DNA of 64,000 bases from Plicaturopsis crispa FD-325 SS-3 (GCA_000827205.1 KN832557.1:690493-754492), one strand, 5' to 3'. Shown: positions 8,101 through 16,723, numbered from the stretch's first letter. Notes: a model not told the origin generated them from the sequence alone. Program-made: numbers and translations.

Positions 8101-10729
8101 CCCTCCCCGAAATTCCAACGACTCACCCGAGACCTTGCGAGACGACACGTCAGCACCCTCACACATCTCCGCACGGGCCACGTTGGCCTCAACCAACACC
8201 TTCACCGCATTCAGCGCGCAGACTCGGAGCTTTGCCCAACATGCAAGGAAGTACCGGAGACGGTACACCACTTCCTCTTTGAATGCCCGACATATCACCA
8301 TGAGCGATTCATGCTAGAGCGAGAACTGGGACGCGATGCGTCGTCCTTATCCTATTTGCACACGACTCGCCGCGGCATAAAGGCACTCCTCAAATACGTT
8401 CACGCGACAGGCCGACTGAAACCCACATTCGGTGACGTCTCTCCCCCAGAAAGCTACAACAACGAAGATAACGACCACAATGTTTAGATTCTCGCAAGAC
8501 TCAAATCACGAACCGAACAATCTGAACAAACTAGGTGATGTCCTCAGCACTCTACGCAACGACAGAGCGGTTGAAGCACTCGAATTTTGACAACAGATCC
8601 ACGACACGACAAGACGATCTCACAACTACAATAATTCAAACCATAATCGGCTCGCTCTCGAGAGGGCTTTCGGGTTGCGCCTCGGCGCGGGGACTTCCAG
8701 GACGGGTTGAAGGGACGAGACGGTTGCAGAGTTCTTATCATTTTTCCTTTCCTTTCACCTCCGCGCGCGCGGCTTCCTCTCGTGTCTACGCTGCTTGCAG
8801 CGTCGGGCACTTAACCGACAGACACACGACCAGAACACACACACCATCCGATGGAAGCACGCGACATCCCCCCACGTATATATACGAGGTGGCACAAACG
8901 GTCCTGGGAACGGCCGGGCGGGTTTGTGGGTGTGGCGCGTTTGGGCTTCGTGCCCTCTCGTAGCTGAATCTCGCGGCTCAGCGCAGTTGTCACTCGTCGG
9001 GGCGGAGGTTTTGAGACAATGGGGTCTCATTTGGCACTACTCATGTAATGACTACTATGGGGCTCTGCCCTGTCGGTCAATAACTTAACATCAAAAAACA
9101 AAAAAAAAAAAAGACCTTACATCAAAAAGCATGGCCTGAATGCTGATGTTTGAACGCTAGGACGTTGGCGATGGTGTCACTGTCAGTATCTGCACCTACG
9201 AGCCATTGCTATCTTTGTTTACAAGACGATATAGTTGCTTAAACGCGGTGACCGTGTCGTGATGCCCTTCAATGTCGCATGCGGTCGATGCCTCAATTGC
9301 GAGAGTGGCAAATCGGCGTTCTGCACACATGTAAATCCAGGATTCGTAAGTCAGACAAGGTTCATTTGTGTTCTTTTTCTGACCCCTCTCAATAGGCTGG
9401 AGGGTAAGTGCCTCCTTAATCCGATATAGGTCAACTCAGTATTTACCAAGTTGAAAGTGCTTACGGGTATGTGGCTATGGGACCTTACCAAGGCGGGCAA
9501 GCGGTAAGAGAAACTCTGATCTAAGATTCCTGGATGCTTACATTAATGAACGTCAATCAGGAATATGTGAAAGTACCTTTCGCGGATTTCAATGCGCTCA
9601 AGCTGCCCCCGGGCACTCAGCACGAGGAGGATTTTGCATTGCTCGCAGGTATGTACTTCACCAAGAAGAATTCTTGCGGAGAATTACTGTATTGACTGAA
9701 CATCTCCGTTCGCCTCGACGAAGATATCTTTCCCACTGGATGGCACGGCGTTGAACTATCTGTACGTGCTGAGGCCGCCTGTTGTGTGTTTAACCTACTA
9801 CTTATGCTTCTCCACGCATGCAACACAGGGATTCCGACCCGGCGAATCTGTTGCAGTCTTCGGCGCCGGTACGCTGAACACGTCCTTTGAGTGTATTTCC
9901 TGAAACTTATGGAGTCGTTCCATAGGTCCTGTCGGTCTCATGGCTGCATACTCTGCGGTCCTACGGGGCGCTTCCGAAGTATACGTGATTGACCGCGTTC
10001 CGGAACGCCTTGCCAAGGCAAAGGAGATTGGGTGTACGCCCATCGATTTTTCAAAGGGAGATCCGGCAGAGCAGATAAAGGCACTGCGTGGAGGGTACGT
10101 CGCATCCCTTTCTCTGGCGGTACCTGCGATAACAGGGGTGACACAGGAAGGAGGTCGATCGTGGGGTTGACGGTAACCATCTCCGCCCCTTTCTTAGCCC
10201 GTAGATCTAACAAAGGTTTGCGATGCAGCTGTTGGGTATCAGGCTACATCAGCGGACGGAAAGACCGAGAAACCCAACATCGTTTTGGAGGGTCTGATCT
10301 CCGTCGTTCGTCCCACCGGAGGCTTGGGGATCCCCGGGTTGTATGTCCCAAGTGACCCGGGTGCGCCAGATTCTGCAGCCGCCAAGTCAGTGTCTCCCAT
10401 GATTTCCCGATTGCAGTGCAATGCTGACCTTAGTGTTCACAGGGGATACATCTCGTTCCCCTTCGGCAAATTGTTTGAGAAAGGCTTGACCATCGGCACT
10501 GGCGAGTGCAATGTCAAGGTCGGTCTTTCAACTTGCGTCTCGATTTTGAGCTCGTTCTGACGTGTCTATGCAGTCCTACAATCGCTACCTTCGTGACTTG
10601 ATTATCGCTGGCCGTGCCAAACCTTCCTTTGTGGTCTCGCACAACCTCCCCCTCGACGAAGCTGCGGCCGCGTACGACAAGTTCGATCGGCGCGTCGATG
10701 GTTACACCAAGGTGCTCTTGCACCCTTGA
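2187..10729 (+). CDS. Zinc-containing alcohol/formaldehyde dehydrogenase split by a LINE
   Basis: Sixteen exons give a continuous 381-residue protein: 2187-2292, 2348-2372, 2425-2487, 2541-2556, 9161-9181, 9235-9345, 9396-9403, 9458-9503, 9561-9648, 9724-9761, 9829-9868, 9926-10094, 10147-10172, 10229-10385, 10443-10518, 10574-10729. It matches the medium-chain zinc dehydrogenase family related to glutathione-independent formaldehyde dehydrogenase. Visible motifs are CVCGSDLHMYEG and FGHENMG (catalytic zinc), four structural-zinc cysteines in CGRCLNCESGKSAFC, and the NAD-binding GAGPVGLMAAYS. Expected role is NAD-dependent oxidation of small alcohols or aldehydes in the cytosol. Intron 4 (2557-9160) is 6604 nt because a LINE lies inside it; without the LINE it would be 51 nt. 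Exon 7 is only 8 nt. The coding part is undamaged, but correct splicing across 6.6 kb is doubtful in a fungus, so the allele may be silent. Confidence 0.88.
2562..2570. repeat. Left target-site duplication of the LINE
   Basis: The 9 bp CCTTACATC directly after the GTAAG donor of dehydrogenase intron 4 is repeated at the 3' end of the LINE. This is the expected product of target-primed reverse transcription. Confidence 0.85.
2711..4495 (+). CDS. LINE ORF1, zinc-knuckle nucleic-acid-binding protein
   Basis: This 594-residue protein is the presumed RNA-binding component of the LINE ribonucleoprotein. The N-terminus is polar and low-complexity. Roughly residues 110-210 contain a heptad-like, probably coiled-coil stretch (SLTEDNAESLSSTASTLANT), which may support oligomerisation. 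Three cysteine-histidine knuckles follow: CLKCQRYGHMVAQC (about 440-453), CGTCGRSGHRSTEC (about 460-473) and a longer variant CASCRDESHSSWDRDC (about 481-496). The C-terminus is proline- and arginine-rich. The frame is intact. Its TAA stop overlaps the ORF2 ATG by one base (TAATG), so ORF2 may be translated by termination-reinitiation as reported for some insect LINEs. The ATG at 2711 is the first long-frame start after the 140 bp leader. Confidence 0.9.
   Translation: MSAFSRRQPGAEESGAKSLGQNQHPDKGKDPAHRTRASGASGGSDGADSSLPSVEDAREYLESISMTPIGEEYTVSSICTILLHLATSATPKSSPVKMAQGIKSAVAVLRDTDKKNMIVDITSAIKADFLTTLKPLRDAISLTEDNAESLSSTASTLANTLEEHRERQDSLHDKITTATNKMEKKILGAGADISAHVTNITSKEITKIAEASTCLEKNATLTYRDALTGGPNPRPADIPSSDYAARRAREREIARARQLLIDVPEGAAAEAIGKLTHKELVDKANGALASMGTDESSIFSFRSASRLENGGLLFELSSAEASEWLRVAERKEEFLRNFQPSSVLKERYYTAMASFVPLTFKPELDTELREVENINALPQGSLVKARWVKPKNRRSPQQVCGHLMLTFSSPNPANQVLAHGLFIDQKKVYAKKVRKEPIRCLKCQRYGHMVAQCSAAEDICGTCGRSGHRSTECTARSTRYCASCRDESHSSWDRDCPVFQQRCDTIDARCTENRMPFYPTDEAWTQVSEPPKAPAYRRPTRSPSPDRRRGMQHTQQTTLNFGSQIPERHRHNSPAYNWDWNAEMDAHGSQRARN
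4495..8487 (+). CDS. LINE ORF2: endonuclease, reverse transcriptase, RNase H
   Basis: This is an intact 1330-residue polyprotein. Residues about 10-260 form an apurinic-like endonuclease (LAIQEPYLDS, WLGDFNRHHPLW, GPGTDHVPII), which nicks the target. Residues about 500-770 form the reverse transcriptase. Its first catalytic aspartate is in FQDIEGAFPN (about 615), followed by GIGQGDPIS, and the catalytic box is FVDD at 704-707 rather than the commoner YADD. RNase H spans about 1005-1140, with the acidic residues of TDGSG (about 1013), EGEAVG, LDNTS and ELVDEEAKE, plus GHTGIEGNELVD. A C-terminal CPTCKEVPETVHHFLFEC motif (about 1247-1264) is the CCHC signature of I/Tad-type elements. No stops or frameshifts are present, so the protein could be active. 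The start overlaps the ORF1 stop. Confidence 0.95.
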   Translation: MPDISSQLPTRLKIWQQNLNKSSKAHFDLINSAVHKDYDILAIQEPYLDSFANTKATSKWRVVYPSSRFADKSTVRSVLLVNTRLNTNHWRQLSIPSNDVTALQLSGDFGNISIINIYNDCTHSRTLELLDRHLTANMAELRPRDDDHMIWLGDFNRHHPLWDDPVTNNHLFTAAALRDAQKLIELVADHDMVMALPGRTPTLEVMATKNWTRPDNVWCSENTADCFIGCNTAPHLRGPGTDHVPIISVLDIPIPHSKTADSYNFRMTDWNEFRDELEARLAEIDEPRAIMTEEDFQRAARGLTEVIQDTIRTTVPISKQCPHSKRWWNKALSDLKWKKNRLESDSYKNRRLPDHPIHEECRRVRTKYGDEILQAKTQHWTDWLEDATERDMWTANRYISNPTGDGGKTRIPTLKVKRADGTTEEIASNDSKSDQFAKSFFPPPPAHSSVPPGFDYPPAVDTVRAITAEQIRRHVAKLAGHKAPGIDEIPNIVLKECIELLIDYLLHLFQAVFALDTYYAPWRDFITVVLRKPGKPDYTIPKAYRPIALLNTTAKLLTSIVTEHLTYISEKHGILPSNHFGGRPGRTTTDSMQLIVQKIKDAWRTKKVVSILFQDIEGAFPNAVKDRLLHNMRKRGIPREYVNFVDKLLTGRRTKLKFDDYTSFWIAILNGIGQGDPISMIVFIFFNADILDIVNSRDESATAFVDDTAIIAVGKSFTETHAKLDDMMDRPNGCYDWSDDHNSRFETNKFALVDFSKRKIPDPQNPKKLVPEERPPLTMSRNGITLIPVESHKFLGVHFHQELSWREQVSKVVGTTTKWTLNFRRLSRPSTGIPMRYMSQMYNAVVVPKMTYAADIWFTPIHKTSEDSDRLSGSVWAVKELEKVQRIAALAITGAMRTTASDTLNMLANLLPVRFMLDKACHRATVRMAALPETHPLYKIVRRTAKRFVHHHRSPLHYLFHIYNIDPTHIETIHPVRIAPDYARSFNTFVASSRDETATNDTSANARFRVYTDGSGLEGQVGAAAILMRDGQVIDKLHHHLGPSTRHNTFEGEAVGVSLGLELLRHTANVDGLVLLSLDNTSVITTADNIKAKAGQWIFDAILKQADAIKRHAGPDYRLEIRWVSGHTGIEGNELVDEEAKEAARGKKSGTRRLPEHLRGREIPTSTSALKQEFAAELKARWREQWTESPRYARQNAIDESLPSPKFQRLTRDLARRHVSTLTHLRTGHVGLNQHLHRIQRADSELCPTCKEVPETVHHFLFECPTYHHERFMLERELGRDASSLSYLHTTRRGIKALLKYVHATGRLKPTFGDVSPPESYNNEDNDHNV
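8488..9114 (+). other. LINE 3' untranslated region and A-rich tail
   Basis: The 627 bp between the ORF2 stop and the target duplication contain no supported ORF. They end in an A-rich run (about 9093-9112, interrupted by a single C) and a short GA just before the duplicated CCTTACATC. A pyrimidine-rich, GC-rich stretch lies around 8700-8830. This is the template region expected to be recognised by the element's own reverse transcriptase. Confidence 0.75.
9115..9123. repeat. Right target-site duplication of the LINE
   Basis: The second copy of CCTTACATC follows the A-rich tail and leads straight into the remaining 37 nt of dehydrogenase intron 4. That remainder has a GCTGATG branch-like site and ends in CTAG at 9160. 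Confidence 0.85.
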
Positions 10730-11001
10730 TCGAGTGGCCCTTCATGCGCTTTGGTTCGGTCTTGAAGCTTGAAGGTCGGGCAATGGACCCCTTGACCGAG
10801 GTGTAAATGTAATTATACTGGTAACTGCGACGAGATTTCGATGTATTTTATGTACTATGTGACTGTATGCTAAACAAGCTTGAACGATGTTGGTCGGCAA
10901 TGGTCGCCGTCCGATATGTTGTTGTCGCAATCGTCGACACCAGGTCGACACGTCGACGGAGAGTTGAGTAACGAGTCTAGCAGTGACACTGGCGGTGGTT
11001 A

Positions 11002-11127
11002 CCATAAGTGAGAAAAAAATTGTCCACAGCGGTTCCGATTCAACGTGCAGGCGAAGTAACCCATTCCCTGGCTGTTCATGGCGTCGACTTTCGGCGAGCA
11101 GAGCAACAAGGAATTCAAGTTCGTTAT
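11002..11127 (-). pseudogene. Relic of a MYND-family gene (internal exon fragment)
   Basis: Read on the minus strand, about 125 nt align with positions 34365-34490 in exon 5 of the MYND gene at 33315-35250. The relic encodes pieces such as LLRLHVESEPLWT against FLRLLVESKPLWTKL in the intact gene, and the surrounding bases are clearly alignable. The open frame is lost beyond this block and no MYND finger remains. It lies tail-to-tail with the dehydrogenase gene. The intact MYND gene at 33 kb has the same arrangement with a dehydrogenase relic. Boundaries are approximate. Confidence 0.65.
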
Positions 11128-12108
11128 CGAAAAGCAGATATTCTTGGCACCTACCCTGGATTTACCGCGCTCGCTATTCGACAAAAAGCGCTGTCAGAGT
11201 CGCAGTGATGCAAGTTAGCCATGCTTGACAGGCATTCCACCAAGGGCGACGGGAATCTACATGGCAAGCGCCGTTTTTCACAGCCCTGCCTTCTCGAACT
11301 TGCCTAGACACCCAAGGCATTCGAGGGCGAAGCAGACCTGGCGTGATTGTTGATGGCGTGTCGTGGTAGTACACGGTAGGCGGCGGGATTAATCATGTTA
11401 TAGAGTGCCATTACGCGACAAAAGCGTACTGAGTAGTCGACCAGAGCACCATAGGTCCTATACGCCGAAGAGAGTGCCAGCTTTCTCACTTCTTCGATGT
11501 TTTCCTATCCTCGACGAAAAGTACGTGTGCCTTCACTATACACCCAGCGTAACATAGTCAGCAGCACACCCTCATTGCGGTACTAATGTGACGCACCTCT
11601 TGGGTCGTACTTGATGGCAGACATGCGCGCGCCCTGTCGCGGCCGCTGCTTGGTGTAGAAAAACCCCGTCTGGGCGGTGGACACCAGCCGTACGATCAGC
11701 GTCCTACGAAATGGCGTTCAGCTTCGAGAGGCAGGGAACATGTAGCAAACAGCACAGCACGCACTTTGCTTTGCTTTTTGCGCCCATGGCGGTATCGTGC
11801 AGCTCGGGAGAGGAAATATTGACCAATGACATACCCGGCACGCGCCACGTGGACGGAAATTGTCGCGCCACAGCCGTGAAGCTCAACGTTCAACGCTTAA
11901 ACCGGATCCGCCACTTCCTGCACCGCGAAAAATAGCCACTTAGGACCTTGGGTAGGCGCAGTTTTGCGTTCAAAAGGTAGTGTACAATCGCCGATAATTT
12001 GTAATTTATTTGGTCAGGGAATGGAATGGACGACAATTTCCAGCAGCACTTGGTTGAATTACAGTCGCGTTTGAATGAAACCCTACAGTCACGACGGTGA
12101 CACCCTGT
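11128..12108. other. Intergenic, no gene recognised
   Basis: The first few hundred bases may be a further decayed upstream part of the MYND relic, but I cannot align them with confidence. The rest, including several short open frames around 11700-11935, shows no domain, repeat or splice architecture I would defend. Confidence 0.4.
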
Positions 12109-12367
12109 CTATGATGATGATGACTTCGCAATTGTCTCGCTATACACAATCGCTGAATCAGTATCCAAGTAGCAGATCATGGGGGAAGCTAGGCGAGGCT
12201 TACTTGTCTCGCGGCATCCAGTCCATACGATCATCAATTTCCTTAGTCGCCTCTTTCTGAGAGTCCCACATTTCTAGCCACGCCACGTCCTGAGCCATCA
12301 GCGCCGCGTGAGGGTGTGAAGCAAAGACGAACAGCACAACGAGGCAGTAAAGTATGTGGGATCGCAT
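12109..12367 (-). CDS. Possible small secreted peptide (about 64 aa)
   Basis: Two exons, 12204-12367 and 12109-12139, separated by a 64 nt intron with GTAAGC donor and TATAG acceptor, give a peptide of about 64 residues. It begins MRSHILYCLVVLFVFASHPH, a plausible signal peptide with a hydrophobic core. A polar tail follows, rich in D, E, K and W (DVAWLEMWDSQKEATKE), ending in a serine run. If real it would be exported. No cysteines remain in the mature part, so it is not a typical disulphide-rich effector. Without the intron the frame would simply stop after MPRDK. I do not recognise a family. The evidence is only signal peptide plus splice signals, so this stays tentative. Confidence 0.4.
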
Positions 12368-12835
12368 TGCGTATGCTTGCAAGCGGTCGATGTTTATCGC
12401 AAGTGGTGATGTTTTAACGGAAACGTTCGACTACTCGTGTTTGGAAAGAGCGGCGATGTCGTAGGCTGGAAGTGACGCGTTTTGAAGAGAAACGGGCAGG
12501 GAGTGGACGGACGCGTTTTTGTAACGATTCGGGCCTCCTGTTAGTGGCCTTGAAAGGGCGCGGCGCGTTCGCGCTGTACAAAAACGATCAGTGAAACATA
12601 CAGAAACCCCGTTCGTTTGAATGGTGCTGGACTGCAGCTAGGAAAATCGATGCAAAGGGATTCAAAGTGAATCAGGGTGACACACACACCCAATGATGCT
12701 TCCTTTGTTGTTGTGCCGTCGTGTCGTTGTCCACACATCTGCGAGCCGAGGGTCTGAACATGCGAGAGTGGATCCAAAAGTGAGATATATACATGGAATG
12801 CAGAGGAAACACAGCAGTGAGTACGTACGCCCCGG
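12368..12835. other. Intergenic spacer
   Basis: This 468 bp separates the 5' end of the putative secreted-peptide gene from the 3' end of the roadblock gene. No gene or repeat was recognised. Confidence 0.5.
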
Positions 12836-13346
12836 TCATGATGCGGGATCGTGTAATACAGCAAGGAGATACCTATCATCTACAGACAAAGTATCGATGA
12901 GTTCCAATTGCTTTGTGATACATCCAAATATGGACTCGCCTGGGGAGATCATGATCTCGTGGCGTTTCGTGCGAATTCGCATGAACCGCACCTCATCCTT
13001 TACGCACAAGGACGCATACAGGAGGGCATCAGCCTGCGTATTATCCCTGACAAATGAGAGAAGCACTCACAGAGTCACTCTCCTCCCCGTGGACTTCCTC
13101 CAAGCCTACCCTCACGCTCTCGACGATGCGCCCGATAGCGCCAGCGTATTTGCGACCTTGCTCACCCTCGAACACGACACCCGAGTGTCGTATAATGCTC
13201 ACTGGGTGGCCGCGCGAGAGAAGCATGTATCCGAGGACTGAGCGATGCGACGATAATAAGGCGAGTGTGGACTCGAGCTCTGGCGGCATCGCTATGGCGG
13301 ACGATGCGGCGATCGTGCTTGGATTCGCGGGGGAGGTGGCAGGCAT
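12836..13346 (-). CDS. Dynein light chain roadblock (LC7) family protein
   Basis: Three exons (13071-13346, 12940-12997, 12836-12879) encode 125 residues. The sequence follows the Roadblock/LC7 fold: an N-terminal helix (ELESTLALLSSHRSVLGYML), a middle with GVVFEGEQGRKYAGAIGRIV, then the diagnostic RIRTKRHEIMISP and DDRYLLAVLHDP strands. Human and fungal roadblock chains have the same RIRSKKHEIMVAPD...YLLIVIQ end. The protein would be a small homodimerising light chain of cytoplasmic dynein. It is somewhat longer than the usual ~100 residues because of a serine-alanine-rich N-terminus. Intron 2 (12880-12939) starts with GC instead of GT; the GC donor is needed to keep the frame from ISP into DDRYLL. 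Intron 1 is canonical (13070 to 12998). Confidence 0.85.
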
Positions 13347-13636
13347 GGCTGCGGCATTCCGGACTGCCTGATATGAAGTTCAAAGCCGTGCACATGGTGA
13401 GAAACGCGGTGATACTGTTTGAGTGCGGAGGCATACCATGTTGCAGCTCGCAGTGGACGATGTTCAGTCGATAGCCACAAAACGCAGTTGGCTCAGGGTG
13501 GCTGAGATTGCGAGCGGTTGTTGTGGTTTGTTGCTCTGGACCCTCGTCCTGTCTTCTATTCGATACTCAACGCTTCAACTTTGCTTTCAACTTGAACGGT
13601 CAAGTTATCTTCAACAACAGTTTGAAGATACCAAAA

Positions 13637-15620
13637 ATGACGGAATCAATCCATCTCAGTAGATCAGACTGGGAAAAGCTAGTCACAAGCGACCCTCCAC
13701 GCGTCGTTGCTGCTCTTTTTCCATCCGTGAGTAGTAGTCTCCTAAATATTGACGAGGATTTGAATATTTACGCGTTTTTTGTCCTGAGGGTGACCGCAGA
13801 CGCGGAATGCTAGGAAAAGACTACGATAATGCGTACAACGCAATATGGGCTGTTATTGAACAAAACAATAACATCCCTAGGTTGATTAACGCTGGCTTGG
13901 TCCCCGTCTTGTGCGACGCAGTCAAGAACATGCGCTGGCATCATGTAGTTCCCTCCGCTACGCCAGAAACATTCAGTATACCCGAGCTGCCTTTGCACAA
14001 TAATGTACGTATTAAGTCTTTTTTCTTCACTTTCGATACTACATACCCTTATCTCACCATGCAGCTACCCTCGCCATATATCCGCCCCCTCTACACATTG
14101 TTCCTTTTGATGACCGACTTCGAGGAGCCGTTGTCTATCACAAATACTCGCTTCATTGCTGCATTGAGGCAACACTGGCCGATGATGATGCATCGCGTGA
14201 GTTCAAGTGTTCGCCTTTGCAGCAGTGCCCTTGTCTAATTAACAGCACCAAAGATTTGGACTGACCCGTGCAATGCTCTCACACATTATCTAGATTGTGA
14301 AAAGGATCGCTTGATTATTCCTTGGATGATTTCTACCATTCTGGGCGCCGATCCCTCGTTTGTCAGGTCTGCGGTCAGCGCGTCGTTCTCTGCAAAACTT
14401 ACTGATTGTTCATCGTGGATAGCGTATTCGATCATGAAACAGACATGACTCTTCAGGTGGTCACCCGTGCTTGGGCTCTCAGTACGGATACACCCAACAT
14501 CGGACGTGGCACCGACGCCATCCTTTCCATCTTGGACGAGTCGGAACCAACCATTTGTGATTACCGCTTAGCGCACCCAGCCCCCCTCGAATCCCTCTTT
14601 CCTCGTATGCTGGCCGGGACCTCTTCGAAACGACTTGTCGAGGCATTTTCAGTCCATTTTCGTGCAATGCAAGGAGTCGAGCTGGTGAAGGAAATCCACC
14701 TCCTGGAGATTATCATAGAACTCGAAAAGCCGATCAGGCTCGATTCCCCGAACAATTCTCTTCGGTGGAAAATCATCCAGTCCATTCGCGAATCTGTGCC
14801 ATTCTGGAAAAGCTTGTTCTTTGTCATACGGCGTCTCGCAAGAAGTCCTGATCTGAACTCTGCCCGTGGGGTCGAGAGATTCACTCTCTCGGCCATATTC
14901 AACATCATGGCGAAGTTCTCCACGCCGGGGGACTTGACATGCGAATGGGTTATGGCAGGCATATTTGACGTCCTCGACGAACTCCTCTCTGAGTTGACGG
15001 ACATATCAGATCTCGCTCGTGAGTCCCTGTTACAGCACTCATGCGACGCTTCGCAATAACGCTATCGTCTTCCTGTAGCTCATTTGATTGACATATTCGA
15101 CGCGATGGAGATGACTATTAACTCAGCACCACTCTTCATCGATGTTCTTCGCCTACAGCTTCCCCGGCCACGGATGCTCCGCGCGCTTTTGGAGCTATCG
15201 CGCACTTCTTCGGGGTCGTCCGCGCCCTATCCTTCATACTGCTCCGAGTATTACCTTGATGAGCCGGGCTCGGACGAGGAGGCAGATTTGAGCTCGGGGG
15301 GCGAGGAGACGCAACGCGGCTGCTGGGAGTTCCTGCACCGTCTCCAGATAGCGTGTGCTATTCCACGCCATTGTTATCGCCGGGGCTGTCTAGGGGCAGC
15401 AGGCCAGCGATGCTCCGCATGTCGCCGTGTAGTCTATTGTGGGGTTGATTGTCAAAGGAGGTGCGTAGTGCGCATTGCATCGTCGTGTATGTTTGTGCTC
15501 ACTAACTTTCTCATATCCAGGGACTGGCGGGAGCACAGGGAAATATGCGGGTACAGATATGATATTACTCGTGGCCGCGCTTTTGTCGCGAGACCCTCCG
15601 ACTCGGTGACTGAAGACTGA
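13637..15620 (+). CDS. MYND zinc-finger protein (copy 1)
   Basis: Seven exons are proposed: 13637-13726, 13789-14004, 14065-14196, 14254-14366, 14423-15018, 15079-15460 and 15521-15620, giving about 542 residues. The C-terminus holds a MYND-type finger with the expected Cys/His spacing: CRRGCLGAAGQRCSAC, then VVYCGVDCQRR and DWREHREIC. The long N-terminal part has no named domain but aligns along its length with the gene at 33315-35250 (DPSFV, VFDHETDMTLQVV, LQLPRPRML), and intron positions are shared. MYND fingers mediate protein-protein contacts; the basidiomycete family is large and its function unknown. The acceptor of intron 1 is the least certain junction. The last intron is 60 nt and open in frame, so its retention would insert 20 residues into the finger. 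Confidence 0.78.
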
Positions 15621-15730
15621 TGACAGTACGCTCCCCATTCGCAGTACGTCTGCTCAAAAGGATGGGAGGTCAATAAGTTATAAGTAACAGTAATTTGCGT
15701 TTGTATCACTCATAATGTATGTTCAATGTG

Positions 15731-16723
15731 TCATATAAAAGTGCTGAATTTTGGGATTTCGCGGACTCTAGCCTCCACTGCAATCCGCCAAGCTTTGACG
15801 GACGCCGAGCAATCCTGCCCGTCACCATTCCAAGGGCACTGTGATGAATGGCCCTTGGCGACGTCGAACACACTATCCAATCGAAGGAGTGACGATTCTT
15901 GTGTCGCGAAGCCATTCCCAACGATGAACGCCCATACTCTCGCCCAATTTGTGCATGGCTTGTGGCCGTGCTTAGACGTTCTCAGATCAGCTACGCCAAA
16001 TTTTGTAGCAAAGAACAGAGTGTCGTGCCAGTGGCATTTCCATTGCAGCTGTGTGAGTGAGCATAAGTGATATGCCTCGCGGAATAGCATATGGACGCAC
16101 CCATGCGTAAAAGCACCCTAGTGATAGAACTGCTCGCGCAGTAGTGCACGAATCGGAGACAGTGTGCAAAGCGGCTTCGTCCGCTAGTCCCATGTAACCA
16201 TGTTTCGTGGCGTAATCAAGAACTGCTAGGCCATGTTCCGATATTGATTTCCTGGGGTATTTAGAGGATTGTTACTCGCGTCCCAGAACGTTCTGCGGCG
16301 TACTGACGTGAAGTTCACCTCATATAGATATTGCAGAGCTGCATCGCTGAATACACCTGATATTTCTCCGCAGCCTCCGCCAATCCCGCCAATTCTGCAA
16401 ATGCGATCTCTTCCATGTCCGGCTGCGGTTGCCGAGACATGAATTGAAGGAGGAGATCGAGGACGGCTGATGTCTCCGTTACAGTGACGACGTCGCTGGG
16501 CGAGGAGGTCATCCCATCAACGGCAAAGCCCTCGGAGTGCACCTCCAAGTTTTTCCGGTAGAATCTGAATATGACGTTGTCGCAAGACCGGAAGCAGACG
16601 TCTGCGTCGGCTGAGCAGACTGCTAGAGAGTAAGCATGGATGTCATCCTATGTATCGCGGGAAACAAGACGCACATCGTGAGGACAAGGGGGCATTCATT
16701 GCTTGTGTAGTATGGCCGTCCAT
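15731..16723 (-). CDS. BTB/POZ domain protein (copy 1)
   Basis: Four exons (16675-16723, 16319-16622, 16101-16251, 15731-16048) encode 273 residues. Exon 2 carries the BTB core: DNVIFRFYRKNLEVHSEGF, a segment on alternative leucines (SAVLDLLLQFMSRQPQPDM), and LAEAAEKYQVYSAMQLCNI. The last exon is variable in the middle but ends with the family signature AWRIAVEARVREIPKFSTFI. The same four-exon layout (short first exon, about 300 nt BTB exon, about 150 nt exon, long last exon) occurs in three of the other four BTB genes here. BTB proteins of this type are usually oligomerisation or Cullin-3 adaptor modules; no second domain is recognisable. All splice sites proposed here are GT-AG. Confidence 0.82.

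Larger units (their letters stand above)
2571..9114 (+). mobile_element. Full-length-looking Tad-like LINE retrotransposon
   Basis: This 6544 bp non-LTR element has a 140 bp 5' leader, ORF1 (2711-4495), ORF2 (4495-8487), a 627 bp 3' untranslated part and an A-rich tail at about 9093-9114. It is bounded by a perfect 9 bp duplication (2562-2570 and 9115-9123). The combination of zinc-knuckle ORF1, AP endonuclease, reverse transcriptase, RNase H and a terminal CCHC motif is that of the I/Tad group known from fungi. Neither ORF contains a stop or frameshift, and the target duplication is perfect, so the insertion looks recent. It sits in sense orientation inside an intron of the dehydrogenase gene. 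There are no long terminal repeats. The exact 5' end is inferred from the duplication boundary. Confidence 0.92.

Noticed and set aside
7738-8301. Long open frame antisense to the LINE RNase H region
   Set aside because: It is the mirror of a conserved, domain-bearing frame and encodes no recognisable domain.
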